DNA of 64,000 bases from assembly GCA_022749755.1 (NCBI GenBank), contig CM040442.1:9088457-9152456 (forward strand), in the 5' to 3' direction. Below the pieces are notes generated by a model. That model was not told where the DNA came from. It worked only from the letters and a program-made list of their open reading frames with translations, and ran no database searches. This DNA comes from Azadirachta indica. Taxonomy: Eukaryota; Streptophyta; Magnoliopsida; Sapindales; Meliaceae. The first letter of the stretch is position 1, and every line of letters starts with the position of its first letter. Below are positions 1 through 13,000 of the stretch, piece by piece. Both the position numbers and the translations under genes were made by a program.

Positions 1-224
1 GACAATTTGAATAAATGGGTCACATTCTTATTTTGTCAAGTAAAATATAACAAAATTTTATATTGATCTGAATTTGATTTATTTATTAATTATATCAAGA
101 GTTTAAAATATTAACACAACTTAAATTAACAAATGAATAATACGACAAAACTTATTAAACCATTTATTAATCAGATAACTTTATTGTTGAGATGATACAA
201 CCTACTTAACTTGATCAACTTGGT
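1..224. other. AT-rich intergenic DNA, no feature seen
   Basis: Non-coding AT-rich sequence leading into the tandem array. I see no convincing open frame, RNA gene or transposon end. Confidence 0.6.
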
Positions 225-1360
225 AAATTTAATTTTTATTTATTAATTTACTTACTTAATTGACATAAATATTAATCGTTTACTTGATTAAATGTAGATT
301 TCATCTATTAAAATAACTAACACTAATATATCACCAAACTAAAAATAATTAACTAAAATAAAACATAACCTAAATCAACAAAATACAACAAATATAAAGT
401 TTTATTAGAGAGAGAGGAGGACGAGTCCATAAATAAAAAAAAAAATTAAGTTTATATTTAGAAGATTTTAATCTAGAGTTTAAACTCATATTGAATTTAC
501 AAATATAACCTTATAAATTTTATTTATTTAAAAAAAATTACTTACTTGATTGACATAAATCCGATTATATGTAGGTTTCACCTATTAAAATAACTAACAC
601 TAATATATCACCAAACTAAAAATAATTAACTAAAATAAAACATAACCTAAATCAACAAAATACAACATATATAAAGTTTTATTAGAGAGAGAGGAGGACG
701 AGTCCATAAATAAAAAAAAATTAAGTTTATATTTAGAAGATTTTAATCTAGAGTTTAAACTCATATTGAATTTACAAATATAACCTTATAAATTTTATTT
801 ATTTAAAAAAATTTACTTACTTGATTGACATAAATCCGATTATATGTAGGTTTCACCTATTAAAATAACTAACACTAATATATCACCAAACTAAAAATAA
901 TTAACTAAAATAAAACATAACCTAAATCAACAAAATATGACATATATAAAGTTTTATTAGAGAGAGAGGAGGGCGAGTCCATAAATAAAAAAAAAAATAA
1001 GTTTGTATTTAGAAGATTTTAATCTAGAGTTTAAACTCATATTGAATTTACAAATATAACTTTATAAATTTTATTTATTTAAAAAAATTTACTTACTTGA
1101 TTGACATAAATCCGATTATATGTAGGTTTTACCTATTAAAATAACTAACACTAATATATCACCTAACTAAAAATAATTAATTAAAATAGTACATAACATG
1201 AATCAACAAAATACTATATATATAAAGTTTTATTAGATAGAAAGGAGGACAAGTCCGAAAATAAAGGAAAAATAAAGTTTGTGTTGTAAAATTGTAATAT
1301 AGAGTTCAAATTCATATTTAATTTACAAAAAAACCTTATAAACTTAGTTATTTAAAAAAA
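225..1360 (+). repeat. Tandem array of a ~276-bp repeat, four copies
   Basis: The segment CTATTAAAATAACTAACAC recurs at 305, 582, 857 and 1133, giving a period of 275-277 bp. Each unit runs in the same order: a TTACTTGATTGACATAAAT block, the CTATTAAAATAAC block, a purine-rich AGAGAGAGGAGGACGAGTCC block, then a TTTAATCTAGAGTTTAAA-type block. Copies two and three are almost identical. Copy one is diverged at its start and copy four decays at its end, the usual pattern for array edges. No coding potential is seen. It could be a local minisatellite or a small island of a genome-wide satellite. Confidence 0.9.
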
Positions 1361-2694
1361 ATAAATTTTTTGTAAGTCTTAAATATATCATAAACGGTTT
1401 TGCAAATTAAATGAGTTGATTAATTTAAGAGGCCAAAGTCAAATGCGGTTTAATTATTAAATGGGTAACATGAACCTGAATAATTAATAGCAATGTCAAT
1501 TTAAGTTAACTTAAAACCAATAAATTTTGTATCAGTTTTGTGAGGTATGTTTATAATCGTCACCTATACTAATAGTTACTTTCATGAAACTGAAAAATCA
1601 TTAAAGTTATTTAAGGATTATTTTGTTAAACTTACCAAACATATATCAATTTGCTATTTTGGCAAAGTTTTGGGAAAAAACATAAATATCAAAATGATGT
1701 GCATAAACAACACCAACTTTTTGCCATTGTCCATGTGCCACCTACTATGAAGGAGAAATGACCTAGACAAAATACCAATTTTAATTATAATCACTGAAAC
1801 AAAAGGTGGGATCATAACTAGGGTTGATATAAAATGATAAAATGTGAGGATAAAAAGTGCTTCTAGGACTTGAAATTGAATAGGTGGGGAAAAGCTGCTT
1901 GTGGTTGGAGTTTAAAGTAGCCTGAAGACTCAAATGAAGAGAGAGGAATAGTGAATTAAAGTAGGGTTAAAATGACTGGTTGTTTCTTTGATTTTTGGTG
2001 AGAATTTATTTGTAGCCAATAGTTTATTTAAACCATGAGTTTTACTTTAAATAATTGCAATAATTGTTGTATCGGTTGATATTTTTATTGGGTTGCTATG
2101 CTTGCTAGGTGTGAGAAGGGGCTCATTCTAACCATGTATTTGTTTCGGTAGTTAATACACATGAAGTATTAATAATTAATTTATGTGGGTTTCTAGAAAA
2201 GCTATACCAAAAAAAAAAATTATGAGTCTTCATTTATGTCTTTGTTTGGTTGGAAAATTTGTTTCATAAAAGCATTAGTTGGAAACTTGCAATGACAATT
2301 TGTTTCTTACTTGATTATTACTTTATTTTGAAAAATGTGACAAGCAAAATGTTGTTGTTTAATGTCACATTGAAACTTGAGTATTAAGTTCTAATTAGGG
2401 ATATAATTGTGGGTTATGATCTAAAATAGGTTTAAAAATAAATTCATATTTATTATTTATTTATCATGATAATTATATTTGTATTTAAGGAATTGTAAAT
2501 AATATTTTTAAGAATTCACTAACCTCATTTTTTCACCTAGGTTAATGCTAATAAGAGAAATAAATAAATAATTCTTATAGGATTGCAGTTCTTTATTTTG
2601 ATTGAGCTAATACTTGCAAGAAAAGAATTGGAATTGTTATATATAAAATTCTAATTTTTTATTTGTTTGGATTATTTACAAAGAATGAAGTTTG
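1361..2694. other. Intergenic stretch without a supported gene
   Basis: AT-rich non-coding sequence. A 67-codon open frame at 1547-1750 has no recognisable domain and looks like chance. The part at about 1800-2150 is somewhat richer in G but is broken by stops in every frame. I see nothing else in it. Confidence 0.5.
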
Positions 2695-3501
2695 TAATTC
2701 TTAGGGTAAAAGACATTTGAGTCTATGTGGATTAATCAATTAACCTCATCCGTCCGACTAGTTTAAAGAATGTCCAAAAAAAGTCTCAATCCATTAGTTT
2801 ATAATGCCTATTTGGATGAAAAAAGTAGATAAAATGATAAATTGACATAATTTAGTGACAACAACTGATATATTATGAAATGGTAGTTAACTCATTGATA
2901 TATGTTCATGTTACAGTTGACATGTGTTATAATACCATTGACTTTTTTTATTATCGTTAGCCATGGATCACCACAACTAATTGTTATGCATTTGGATTAC
3001 CGTGGATATTATTTAAATATTTATTCAATATTTTATGTAATGGTATTATCATTATCGCATTTGAATAACCATTTACCATATTTGAAGTTAAATTTTTGAT
3101 ATCTAAAAATTTAATTTCAGATTTATGATAAATAATTATTTAAATAATAATTATAATAATATTATTGTATAAAGGATTCAATAAGAAATTTGATGATATT
3201 TTTAGTGATTTAAATAGTTGATATTATATGACGGTCAATGACTGTTGACTATGGCGGTTTTGCAACTCTTTAAATTCAAGTGTAAAATTTAAAATTAAAA
3301 AATGTTGATATGAAAAGTTGTCCACGTCATAAAATCATATGGACATATTCATAGGGGTATAATAGTAAATCACACTTTTTCATTCAAACATCGGTACAAA
3401 TTAATGAATTGGAATTTTTTCAGGTATTTTTAAAGCTAATGGGATTGGTGAGATTAATTGACCAAACGTTAGAGACTCTGATTTCGTTGACCTAATTTTT
3501 A
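2695..3501. mobile_element. Foldback / Mutator-like non-autonomous element (probable)
   Basis: The left arm (about 2704-2840) and the reverse complement of the right arm (about 3345-3492) can be read side by side. Both carry GAGTCT near the tip, then a TCAATTAA.CTCA block, a C.ATTAG.TT block and a TTTGAATGAAAAA-like block. The tips start GGGTAAAAGAC on the left and GGTCAACGAAA on the right complement. They are flanked by TAATTCTTA (2695-2703) and TAATTTTTA (3493-3501), a 9-bp direct repeat with one mismatch. Long inverted repeats with a 9-bp target duplication suggest the Mutator superfamily. There is no transposase inside. The arms are diverged, so this is an old insertion and the class call is tentative. 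Confidence 0.5.
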
Positions 3502-4607
3502 TACTTGCAAATAAGGAAATCATTTTTCTCACCCTTAATATATTCTATCCTTCCAAACATTTGAACTTCTAACATGAAAATTTTAACGTAATTAAATATT
3601 TAATTAACTCTTTCATTTTTATAAAATAATTTATTTAAAATATTTAGAAATAAAATCTAACAATTCAAAATTAATTTATATAAGTATAATAATGTTTTAA
3701 TTTTATAAATTGATCATCGTACTTTATTCTTAACATATTAGTTATTATAAAAATAAATAACTATTTTCTAAAATAATGATTTTGAACATGTATAATCTAT
3801 TTAAACGTGTTCAATTTTTTATTATAAAATATTTTAAGTATTTTATAACTGATATATATCTATACTAGATTGTTTTACTTTTCTTTTTAAAATATTATCA
3901 AATTGGAAATATATATTAAAAAATAAAAGAGTTGAAAGCGATATTAGAATTATTGAAAAAACAAATGCTTATATTAAGATTATTTAAATTTAAAATAGTA
4001 CTTAAATTCACTTAATATTAGAAAATATGGCAATTTTAAAGATATATCTTAATTAAATTACTTTTAATACAATATATTTAGAGTTTTATTGAATATATTG
4101 TTCTATAGGAATAATTTTTTGTAAAATAAAAATTAAAAACAACTGAATCCGAAAAAGAAACACATATCAATTACGTTATTTCCAAATTAATGGGCATTAT
4201 TTTATTTTTTGATAAAACTGTTGAATTAATATATTTATTGGTTTATAATTTGCAATAAAAAGCTAACTAATTAAAATATAGCTGAGATAATTTTCAGTCA
4301 ATACTAATTTTTAGTGAAATTAATACTTATTTTGTCATAAGTATTTCACATATTATGATTCAATCCATCCATATTTTGGTAAATAAAGAACAAAAATATA
4401 ATATTTACGTACAATAATATGTTAACTGATCTTCGTTTTTTTTTCCTCTAAAACCAGAAGATTAAAATAAAAAAATCATCCATCAATGTAGGCTAAAAAA
4501 ATCTTGAATTTTCAAGCTTATCACTATTCACATAAGCTCATAATTCCCAAAATTACAAATCAAAATTTGTAAAAAAAAATCTTTATAAAGTTAAAAAATT
4601 TAAGCTC
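3502..4607. other. AT-rich 3' flank of the GT14 gene
   Basis: Non-coding sequence downstream of the minus-strand gene. The 3' UTR presumably lies just below 4608. An AATAAA-like signal reads on the minus strand at 4201-4206, but no polyadenylation site can be assigned with confidence. No gene or clear transposon is seen. Confidence 0.5.
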
Positions 4608-7600
4608 TCATCTTTGCTTTTGGCATTGATTAGTCCTCACTCTTTCATCTTTAACAAGCTCAGAAAGCAAAACCCTTAGCTTCATACCATAAACCCCTGC
4701 CTTTACATCATCAATATTATCCCCCCAACTAGAACACAACTCTTCCTCATTCTTCAAACCCTCTAAACGACTCTTATTCTTCCCTTCATTAGAGCACCAT
4801 TTTCCCGGCGAAATCCCGGTAGCAGAACGATTTAGAACAATTTTATCAATCTTTTCCAACATGGGATCGTCTTCTTTGAAAGGTCTTGCAAATATTGCAG
4901 TCTTATTAGTACTGGTTAGCATTTTTACGTAGTCCGGCAAATCTAGGGTTTGAAGGTCTCCGATGGATGGATTTTCCCATTTCATGAAGCTGAGATCAGA
5001 GTTGATTGTAGTGTTTTGGAAGTGAGGAGAGTTGCAAATGACTGTGTGGAAGTAGGATTCAAGAGGGTAGACTACATTTGTTAAGTACATTAGAAGTTTT
5101 CTTGGAAAATTGTCCCATCCATGAACGCAATACTCCATGAAAGATCTTGTAAGAATCATCCAAGGTGAGCCTTTTTCATACAAGAATATGAGAAGATAGA
5201 TTAGATGAATAAAAACATGTAGATGAATATTTTAAGATCTTAATAAAATGTATCAACACTCCATTAGTTGAAAATTAATTTTTTAGGAATTTGAAATAAA
5301 ATTTTAAAAGTAAATTGTCCAAGCACAGAGATTAAAGGTATATTTAGGATTGAGATACTATAGATTTTAATTTAGTACTGCTTTAACATAGAATAAAAAA
5401 AATGGTGGCTAAAAGGTTAAAAAAAAATAAAGTTTATAAGTCAATTTCACAATTCTTTATAAATTAAGGGATAAATGACATATACATCCCTAAAGTTTGG
5501 CAAAAATAATATTTTAGCAACACTGGTTTTAAAATGCCTATGCCGAACCTTGTTGGTTAAAAAAATGTGTTGGTTTTTTTATTATAGTTACTATAATGCC
5601 CTCTTAATTATAACTATTTTAAGAGCTAAAAGTATTAAATTATCCTTATTGTTGTCAAATTTTACTACTAAAACTAATATATAAGGTCTATATGGATATT
5701 TTTAAAATTTGTAAGATTAAATTGTATATTTAACTAAAATTTAAGGTGTATATATTCTTTTTTCTAAATTAAAAGATAAATTGCTAATGTTAAGGGTCAA
5801 ACTATTAAAAAAAGGAATTAGTAGCCTAATTTTAGAAACAACGCATAAATTAAAGGGTAAGCTGATATCATCTCAAAGCCAAGAGCCCTAAAATAAAATT
5901 AAATTAGTTTATGGTCTAAATGAAAATATTTTGTACAGTGATTAATTAATTTTTTTTTTAGTTGGATAGTGCCACTCCAACTATACTGTAACTTTATTAT
6001 TTATAATGGTGCGATGAAATTATCACATATTTAATTAATTTTTATTTATAAATATATGCGTAAATTAACGATAAATATTCATTGTTAAGTAAAAGTGAGT
6101 GTTTATTAAATATTAAATATTTTTATTTTTAAAATTAAATTAAATCATATCAGTAACAATGATTCAACCAAATCTTAATGAAAATAAGAAAGATTATGTG
6201 AAAGCAATTTTAGTAATTATGATAGTAATTAACAATTAAAAACTATATAATTAGCATGAAACATCCAATATTATTGCATATAAGTCCAATCAAAAAGAAG
6301 ATAAGAGAAGAAACTAAAAACTAACCTCCAAAGATCTTGAAGGCATCTGGGTTTTCTCTAGTTTCTACTGCATACATAATTGGTGTGCTCTCTCGGTAAT
6401 ATAAATTAGGGTCTATAACGATTCTGTCAATCTTTACTCTCCTACAACAAACACAAGTGATTCCCATCTTAAATTTCAATAACAGATTATGAAAATGTTG
6501 AGAAAATAAAGCAAATTTGATGAATTAATTAGGCATTATGATTAGTTTTCCTTACTCTTTCCAGCCAGTGTTAGTAGTAAAATCAATGAAGTTGAGATCT
6601 CTTGGCAAGAAAGTGAAAGCATGAAGAAGATCTGTAAATACACAACAGAAAGATTTCAAAGCATAATCAGTGATTGGGTTCCATAACTTCATTAAATAAC
6701 CCACTAAATTTACATCATCCTAGATTTTTATATGCAAATTTTTGAGGTGTTAGTGATTTTAAAGTTAAAATTATTGTGCATTGCAATTATTAGATATAAA
6801 ATATTAATAGAAAAATGAATGGATCAAGTTAAAAATTGCCGTTATCAAATAATTTATCAAAGCACGGCAAAAATACCATAATGCTAAACGAAATCTATAC
6901 CTAATTGAAGATTGATGAAGTTGGTTTTGGAATTGATAATAAGAATCATTTCAAAGATGTAAACAAGAATTCATAATCTCTCTAAGTAATGCCAAATGGG
7001 TTTATATATATCTCAAAAGGCAGAGCATTTGAGAATGTAAAATTCTAAGATTTTCATATGTCCAAAATCGTTTCTTTTAGTAATATGTCAATTGGTTCAT
7101 GATGAGCACAAGTCTATAATAATCAGCAAAAATGAATGCTTAGAATAACAGAGCATTTTCTGTTGTCAACAATATACAATGGAAATCAAGGGCAATTCAT
7201 AAATTATCTATTTGCAATCACATTACATATATGATCAAATGTGCATACTCTAAGTTTGATATAGTCGAAAATTTACCATCTTGGCTAATAAGTGGATAAT
7301 CAGAAGGGCTTAATGGGATGAACCAATCCCAATCTTTACTAAGCTTGAGAAGCAAAGCAGCAGCATGAAGTGTAGCAGAAAGTGCTGAAACTCCCATTTT
7401 ATCAATGGCATAACTTCTTCCCACAACATCAACATTCCCAAAAGCTTTGAAAGCACTTTCAGATTCAACTGTTTGAGCCAAAAGTGCTTTTTCGGATTCC
7501 GATGCACCGGAATCAAGCTGTAATAAGTACTGGTTTCTTGGATGATATGTAGCTTTCAACAGCCTCAATATTCTCTTACTATCACCATTTGTTCCACAAA

Positions 7601-7804
7601 TCCAATAGGCTATAACAGGGGGATAGCCTTCACCTTTTGATGGTATTCTTCTTGAAACCTGAGGCTTAATCCCAGAATCAGAAAATTGATCACCTCCTTT
7701 TGTGATCTTGATAAAGCCGCTAACAGCACTAGACTTAAAACAAAAGCTAGAATCCATAGCCGAGGATAGCCTGAAACCTTGGAAGAAATCTTTGACATCC
7801 TCAT
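4608..7804 (-). CDS. Glycosyltransferase family 14 (core-2/I-branching / beta-glucuronosyltransferase-like) with an apparent frameshift
   Basis: Minus-strand exons are 7804-7277, 6631-6556, 6441-6326 and 5170-4608; every intron is GT-AG and the phases fit. Exon 1 opens at 7804 directly after an in-frame stop. It encodes a short cytosolic end and a type II Golgi anchor ([17 protein letters not shown], residues ~16-32). The catalytic part, from [12 protein letters not shown] through [23 protein letters not shown] (exon 1/2 junction), [12 protein letters not shown] and [15 protein letters not shown] to YFHTVICN, is typical of plant GT14, whose members add glucuronic acid to arabinogalactan-protein glycans. 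The anchor is in one frame and everything from about GGDQFSDSG onward in another, so one base is missing in the A-run at 7698-7701 (a T-run on the plus strand). With that base the protein would be 427 aa, normal for the family. A start at 7826 in the catalytic frame would give an anchorless protein. Sequencing error and true mutation cannot be told apart here. The exact GT14 subgroup is uncertain. Confidence 0.87.
5171..6325 (-). other. Intron 3 of the GT14 gene
   Basis: A 1155-bp GT-AG intron, much longer than introns 1 (6632-7276) and 2 (6442-6555). The stretch at about 5468-5874 begins GGGATAAATGACAT and ends in a sequence whose complement begins GAGATGATATCAGC. This weak inverted pair may be an old foldback insertion. 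I found no matching target duplication, so no element is called. Confidence 0.7.
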
Positions 7805-8244
7805 ACTTGATCAAAATATGCATCAAAAGTCAGCAAACCCAGATGGGATTTTAGAAGAAAATGTCAATAAAACCACCTGCAAATTGTCATAAGTTGCAAC
7901 AGAAGATCATCCATTGTACAGACTCCATAAAAGCAGCTTTTGAAGAAGTGGTTTTGGCAGATGAAATGGAGAAAAAATCAGGAACAGGAAGACTTGAATG
8001 TGATGTAATAAGTTGTTAAGTACCAACCAATGTTTTTGAGAAAACTTGAAATAAAAGAAAAGATAGGAGAGGGGGAGTTTTCAAAGCAGGAAAGCAAACC
8101 AACAGAAGAAGCGAGGAAGGTGAGAAAAAATGTCCAAAATGACAGCAGGCCTTTTGAAAGAGACAATGAGAGATTAGCTGCCTCTTTTTTACTGGTTTAT
8201 TTTGATGTTTTTCTTTCTTACTCCTTTTCTTTCTTCTTCTGGAC

Positions 8245-8287
<43 letters not shown>

Positions 8288-8300
8288 TTCATGTATTTGT
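7805..8300 (-). promoter_or_regulatory. 5' leader and proximal promoter region of the GT14 gene with an (ATT)n tract
   Basis: The region lies upstream of the start at 7804. It holds a long pure ATT/AAT microsatellite of about 13 units at roughly 8248-8287 and a pyrimidine/purine-skewed stretch. A 62-codon minus-strand open frame (8166-7978) would be an upstream ORF if transcription starts above it, but it shows no conserved feature. No TATA box can be chosen reliably within such AT-rich sequence. Confidence 0.4.
8248..8287. repeat. (ATT)n microsatellite
   Basis: An uninterrupted trinucleotide run of about 13 units, roughly 450 bp upstream of the GT14 start. Such tracts are usually length-polymorphic. 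Confidence 0.95.
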
Positions 8301-10035
8301 TAGTTAGTTAATTGGGGTCATAGGTGGGCTTCTCATGGTCGGCTATTATGACCCTTTTTTTTTTCCTTTTTAATTTTTGATAGAGAAGAAAAATATTTTT
8401 TATTTGTGAATTATTATGGTGTGTGTCTCAAGAATACATCTTCAAAATTAAACAATGGAATTATTATATTATATGAACAGGGTAATAATGTAATCATTGT
8501 ATTATTCAGTTACAACATTCAGAATTTTTGGATACAATTTTTTAAAAAAATTTTTTTTTTTATAAGAGATCATTTATAAGTAGAATTTTATAAATAAAAT
8601 TTTTAATAAAAATTTATCTATTATTTAATTATTATAAATAACTTTTTTAAAAAAAAATTATGTAATTAACTTAATAAATAAATTCTTAAGTTAAATTATA
8701 AGAAACTAACATATATAAAATCTATAAAATAATATATAGATATTTTAAATAATTTAATTTTTTAAAAAAAAATTTAAAAATTTTTATTATTAAAAGTTTA
8801 AAATTTGAATTTTTTTTTGTTAAAAGGGCAGCGATTTTTTTAATTTTTCTAAAAGTATTTCAATACATATTAAAAAAATTGAAAATTATTTTTAATATTA
8901 AAAAAAACTTTTTGATCAATTTAAAAACCAAACTAAATGAACACTTAAGCCTTCAAAATTTCAATGATCATGTATTAAAGTGAGGACCTTCCTGATGCAC
9001 CATAACAATACCAAAAAAAAAAAAAAATAGTAGTATAATAATATAATAGTATAGTAATATAGCATAACACTTATTATATACACATAAAAGTAGTATAAGA
9101 AAGAAAATATAAAATTAATAAAATAAATAATATAATTATTTGTTTAATTATATAATAAAGTTACATCAACTTAAAAAGTTTTGTGCATCGTGTATTTATT
9201 GAAAAAAACAAAAATTGTTCTATGTTAAAATAAGCTTTCATACATTGAATATATCCTCTTAAAATAAATGTTAATTTTTTGTTCATATTTATTCATTTTT
9301 TTTATTAAGATAAATTTGAAGAAATACTTTTACTAAGAAGACCTTGACAATAAAAAATTTCGTTTTTTTTATTTCAATACATTGTATATAGTTAATTTCA
9401 ATTAAATTTTTGTCACAATATAAGCATTTGTCAACAAAAGACTATGAATATAATGTTATTATAAAAGCTATCCAAATTCTTTTCATTGGCCTTTGGGGTG
9501 GAGAAACTTTTAATTTAGCATGTAGATATTCAAACGATATATATTATTCCAATAGTTGAACGAAATTATTCATTGACTAGTCATATTCAAAATGGCTATT
9601 TTCACATATCTCCCTAAGGTTTTCCATAATTACATGTAGATGCATAACGTCTATTTAGAAATGTCACCTACCTCCCATACTTTTTGTTGCTATTATCGTA
9701 TCATTGTACAACATTTAATAGAGAGTAATAACTGTAATAAGGGTCTTTAACCTGACCTAAAATAATAAGCCTACAGCAATATAATTTTTATCGTCATAGG
9801 ACTCTAAAAAAATATATTAGAAGGTATTTTTAAATATGTCTAATAGTGTATAATATAAAGTACTATTATTTGATTAATTGTAGTTAAAGATATCTTCTAT
9901 ATATATTTCAATTTTACTTTCAACTTATGTTTAATATTAGAGTCAAAATGATTAAATGGTTGAGACAAATGGGTTTAAGGAGGTGAGTGGATTAGGTGTA
10001 GTTAGTCAAAACTTCTTTGAAGAAGTGTGAAGAGG

Positions 10036-10071
<36 letters not shown>

Positions 10072-13000
10072 AGAAAGAGAGACAAATCATTAGCACCTAA
10101 AATTTACACAACTTATATTATTTGTAAACTTTTAAATTTAACTACTTTTTAACTATTGAGATTAAATTTAATATATAAAATTAATAAATAATTATTACAT
10201 TATAATTAATACACATACCAAATACGATCTTAACCATTAAATGTGACTATATTTAATGATTTACAAATAATATAAAAATTTTGTAAAATTATTGGTCATC
10301 AATAGTATTTTTACTTTACATAATTTCTTATAGTATTTTTATTTATTAAATCTGTAAACTTTCAAAAATTGATCTAATATATATAGTTAATGCATATGTA
10401 TATGCATGTATATATGTATATACATATATACATACGTAAGTATTCTATTAATCAAGTTAGTAGAAAAGGTAACATGAACATTTTTTAATAGATGTCATCT
10501 AAATAAAATTATACAAAACCTCAGGGACGGGTTATATGAAGAATATCTAGTAAGAAAATGCCAACACGTCTCTACCGGCTTATATATTTTCGTTTTAACT
10601 TTATCTAGTCATGCAGTTAACATCACGTGACAGACGTCTGCCCTCTATTTATGTATAAAAATAACAGATAGATCCCTACTATTATTAAAATAATAAAAAA
10701 AAATATATGTTAATTATTTATGACAAATAAATCCCTAATAAGTAATAAATTAATAATAGAAACGGACCCAAACTGAAAATTGAGAACTAAAATTATGATT
10801 TCATTAATATGTGTTCATGAAAGAATTTTAATCATTTATTTTTTTTAATAGTTAATATACCGTCAACTAAAATGAAATATCATAGTAGCCAATAGGGAAG
10901 GTTTTTGTAAAATTTTAGAAACGTTTCTCTACTCATGATTTTAATAAATTTAAAGGAAGTATGTCAAAATACCCCAAATTATAGGAGAAGAAAAAAAATT
11001 CAATTTTTGTGAAAAATATTTCATCTTAGCTTTTTTAATTGTAAGTGGTAAGTAATTTCATCACTCTATGCATCTCAAGATTCACCATAAATTCCCATTT
11101 TATATCACATATAATGCATACTAGATTAATATGTGTAATTACATGAATAATTATAAATATCTTCTACATATTTAATTTGTTTGGATGACAAGAAAATAAA
11201 AAAAGAAGAAACAAAGAAAATTTTCTAAAAGAATTGCAAAAAATTTGATTTGTGTCACTAATGGATGAAAGATAAATTAATTTAGAATAGGACTCCATTG
11301 GTAATTATAAAATGTGTTGACCTGTTATAATCAATGTTTTTTTAGTAAAAAAAGTGAAAAATTTTCTCATTAAATTAAAATTTGACTTTTTTTTATAAAA
11401 CTTATCTTGAAATATTAATATTGTGCTCTTATATAATAATTTAACCTTTTGGTTAATAGAGTTAATATACTAATTTTATCTTAATTAATCTTTCAATTTT
11501 AGCTCATTTATTGGCCTTATTGTTTCAATCTAACCCGCTAATGTTTATTTCAACTCGGCCCATTTCGTATTTGTGTTTCAATCTAGGCCCATCTCATTCG
11601 ACCTTTTTATTGTGTATTTATTTTCATACTTTCTTTTTTAGTTTTTCATACTATGATATTGTTTGTTTTTTCTATTTAAAATTTAAATATAATTGAAATA
11701 TGAATTTAACTTAAATTTGCATCTGATATTTAATTTTTTATCTTAAACATCTGAATATAAATGTTAAGTTATTTATTTTTATAAACATAAAAAATTTAAA
11801 ATTGATATATTAACATATATGCTCTTCAAAATCTGAAACTGATATATTATGTTGAAATATATATAAATGTTAAGTAGTAAATTAAGTATATTATTGATAA
11901 AAGTTTTCATTAAGATATTTGATTATCATATTTAAGTTCAAACTTTTAATTTAATTATATTCAGATATTTTTAACAAGTTTTTAAATATAAATTAAAAAA
12001 AGAGCTATTAAACATAGACTTCACTCAAAGAATAAACAAGCCCTACAAAAAAAATTTATAAAGAATTAAAGTCTTTAATCAAATATTTCTTTCCATCATA
12101 ATATTGGACTTGAAATTAATAGTTAAGACTTTGTGTTGAGTAATTTATTTAGTATTAGTATCAAAATTAGGGTATCATGTACTTATTCTTTATTAATATT
12201 TCAATTATTGCTCATTTTTTCCCACAAAAAATAAAATTTTGCGTAATAGAATTAATTTCAAGGAATATGTATGAATTGAAAATTTGATCCTAATTATGTA
12301 TAGGTGTCTGTTAAGACTTATCTTAAATATTAAATCCTTAACTGATAGTCTAAGTTTCCCTTAAAGAAGGCTTGTTAAAACTGATATTTGAATAATAATA
12401 TTAAATCCTTATCAATTAGCTTATTTATTTTGTTTTTAAAGCTAGTGGTTTCTCTAACAGACATATGAATAACAAGCTTTTACAATCTAGGAGTAATATG
12501 CTCGTATTAAGTACAATAAATATGACGATAATTAAGCAATATTTTTATTTATTAAAAAAAAGTGAAATAGAAAAAATAACTCAAAACTGTCACATTAAAA
12601 TAACTTTATTTTTTTATTTTTAGATGAAGAATGACAATTTGGAGTTTTATTTTGTGTTTATAGGTTCTAATAAGATGAGCAACATTCATTGCTATGATTA
12701 ATTGATCACAATGGAGAGGATTATTGCTTATGATAAGGGCAAAGTCATTTCAAAAGTTAGGGGTCATAAAAGCTAAAACATGTAAAATAATATGATCCAA
12801 ATTTGAGTTCCTAATTAAAGAAACAAATTTTATCATAATTAAAAGCATTAAAAATATATCTGAAAGATTTAAACCACCCACTAATAATTTAGTGATAAAG
12901 TGTTTATCTTTTTTCTCTCTAATGAGAGAAGAAGTTTCAATTTCCTAAGTTGTATTAGAATAAATTTTTTCTGAATTAAGGGTAGATTTTACTCAAAGTA

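Noticed and set aside
396..432. GGACGAGTCC in each 276-bp unit, reminiscent of a hammerhead ribozyme arm (retrozyme).
   Set aside because: The catalytic-core CUGANGA and GAAA boxes are not present in the required places; only the short self-complementary phrase is shared.
1547..1750. 67-codon open frame.
   Set aside because: No domain, AT-driven composition, no splice or promoter context; chance.
7310..7516. Minus-strand open frame overlapping GT14 exon 1.
   Set aside because: Out-of-frame shadow of the conserved catalytic exon.
8030..8311. 93-codon plus-strand open frame.
   Set aside because: Antisense to the GT14 leader, and its tail is the (ATT)n microsatellite translated as poly-isoleucine.
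10445..10985. Possible inverted-repeat element around ACAAAACCTCAGGGACGGG and the complement of CCAATAGGGAAGGTTTTTGT.
   Set aside because: Only one short block pairs and no terminal repeat or target duplication could be fixed.
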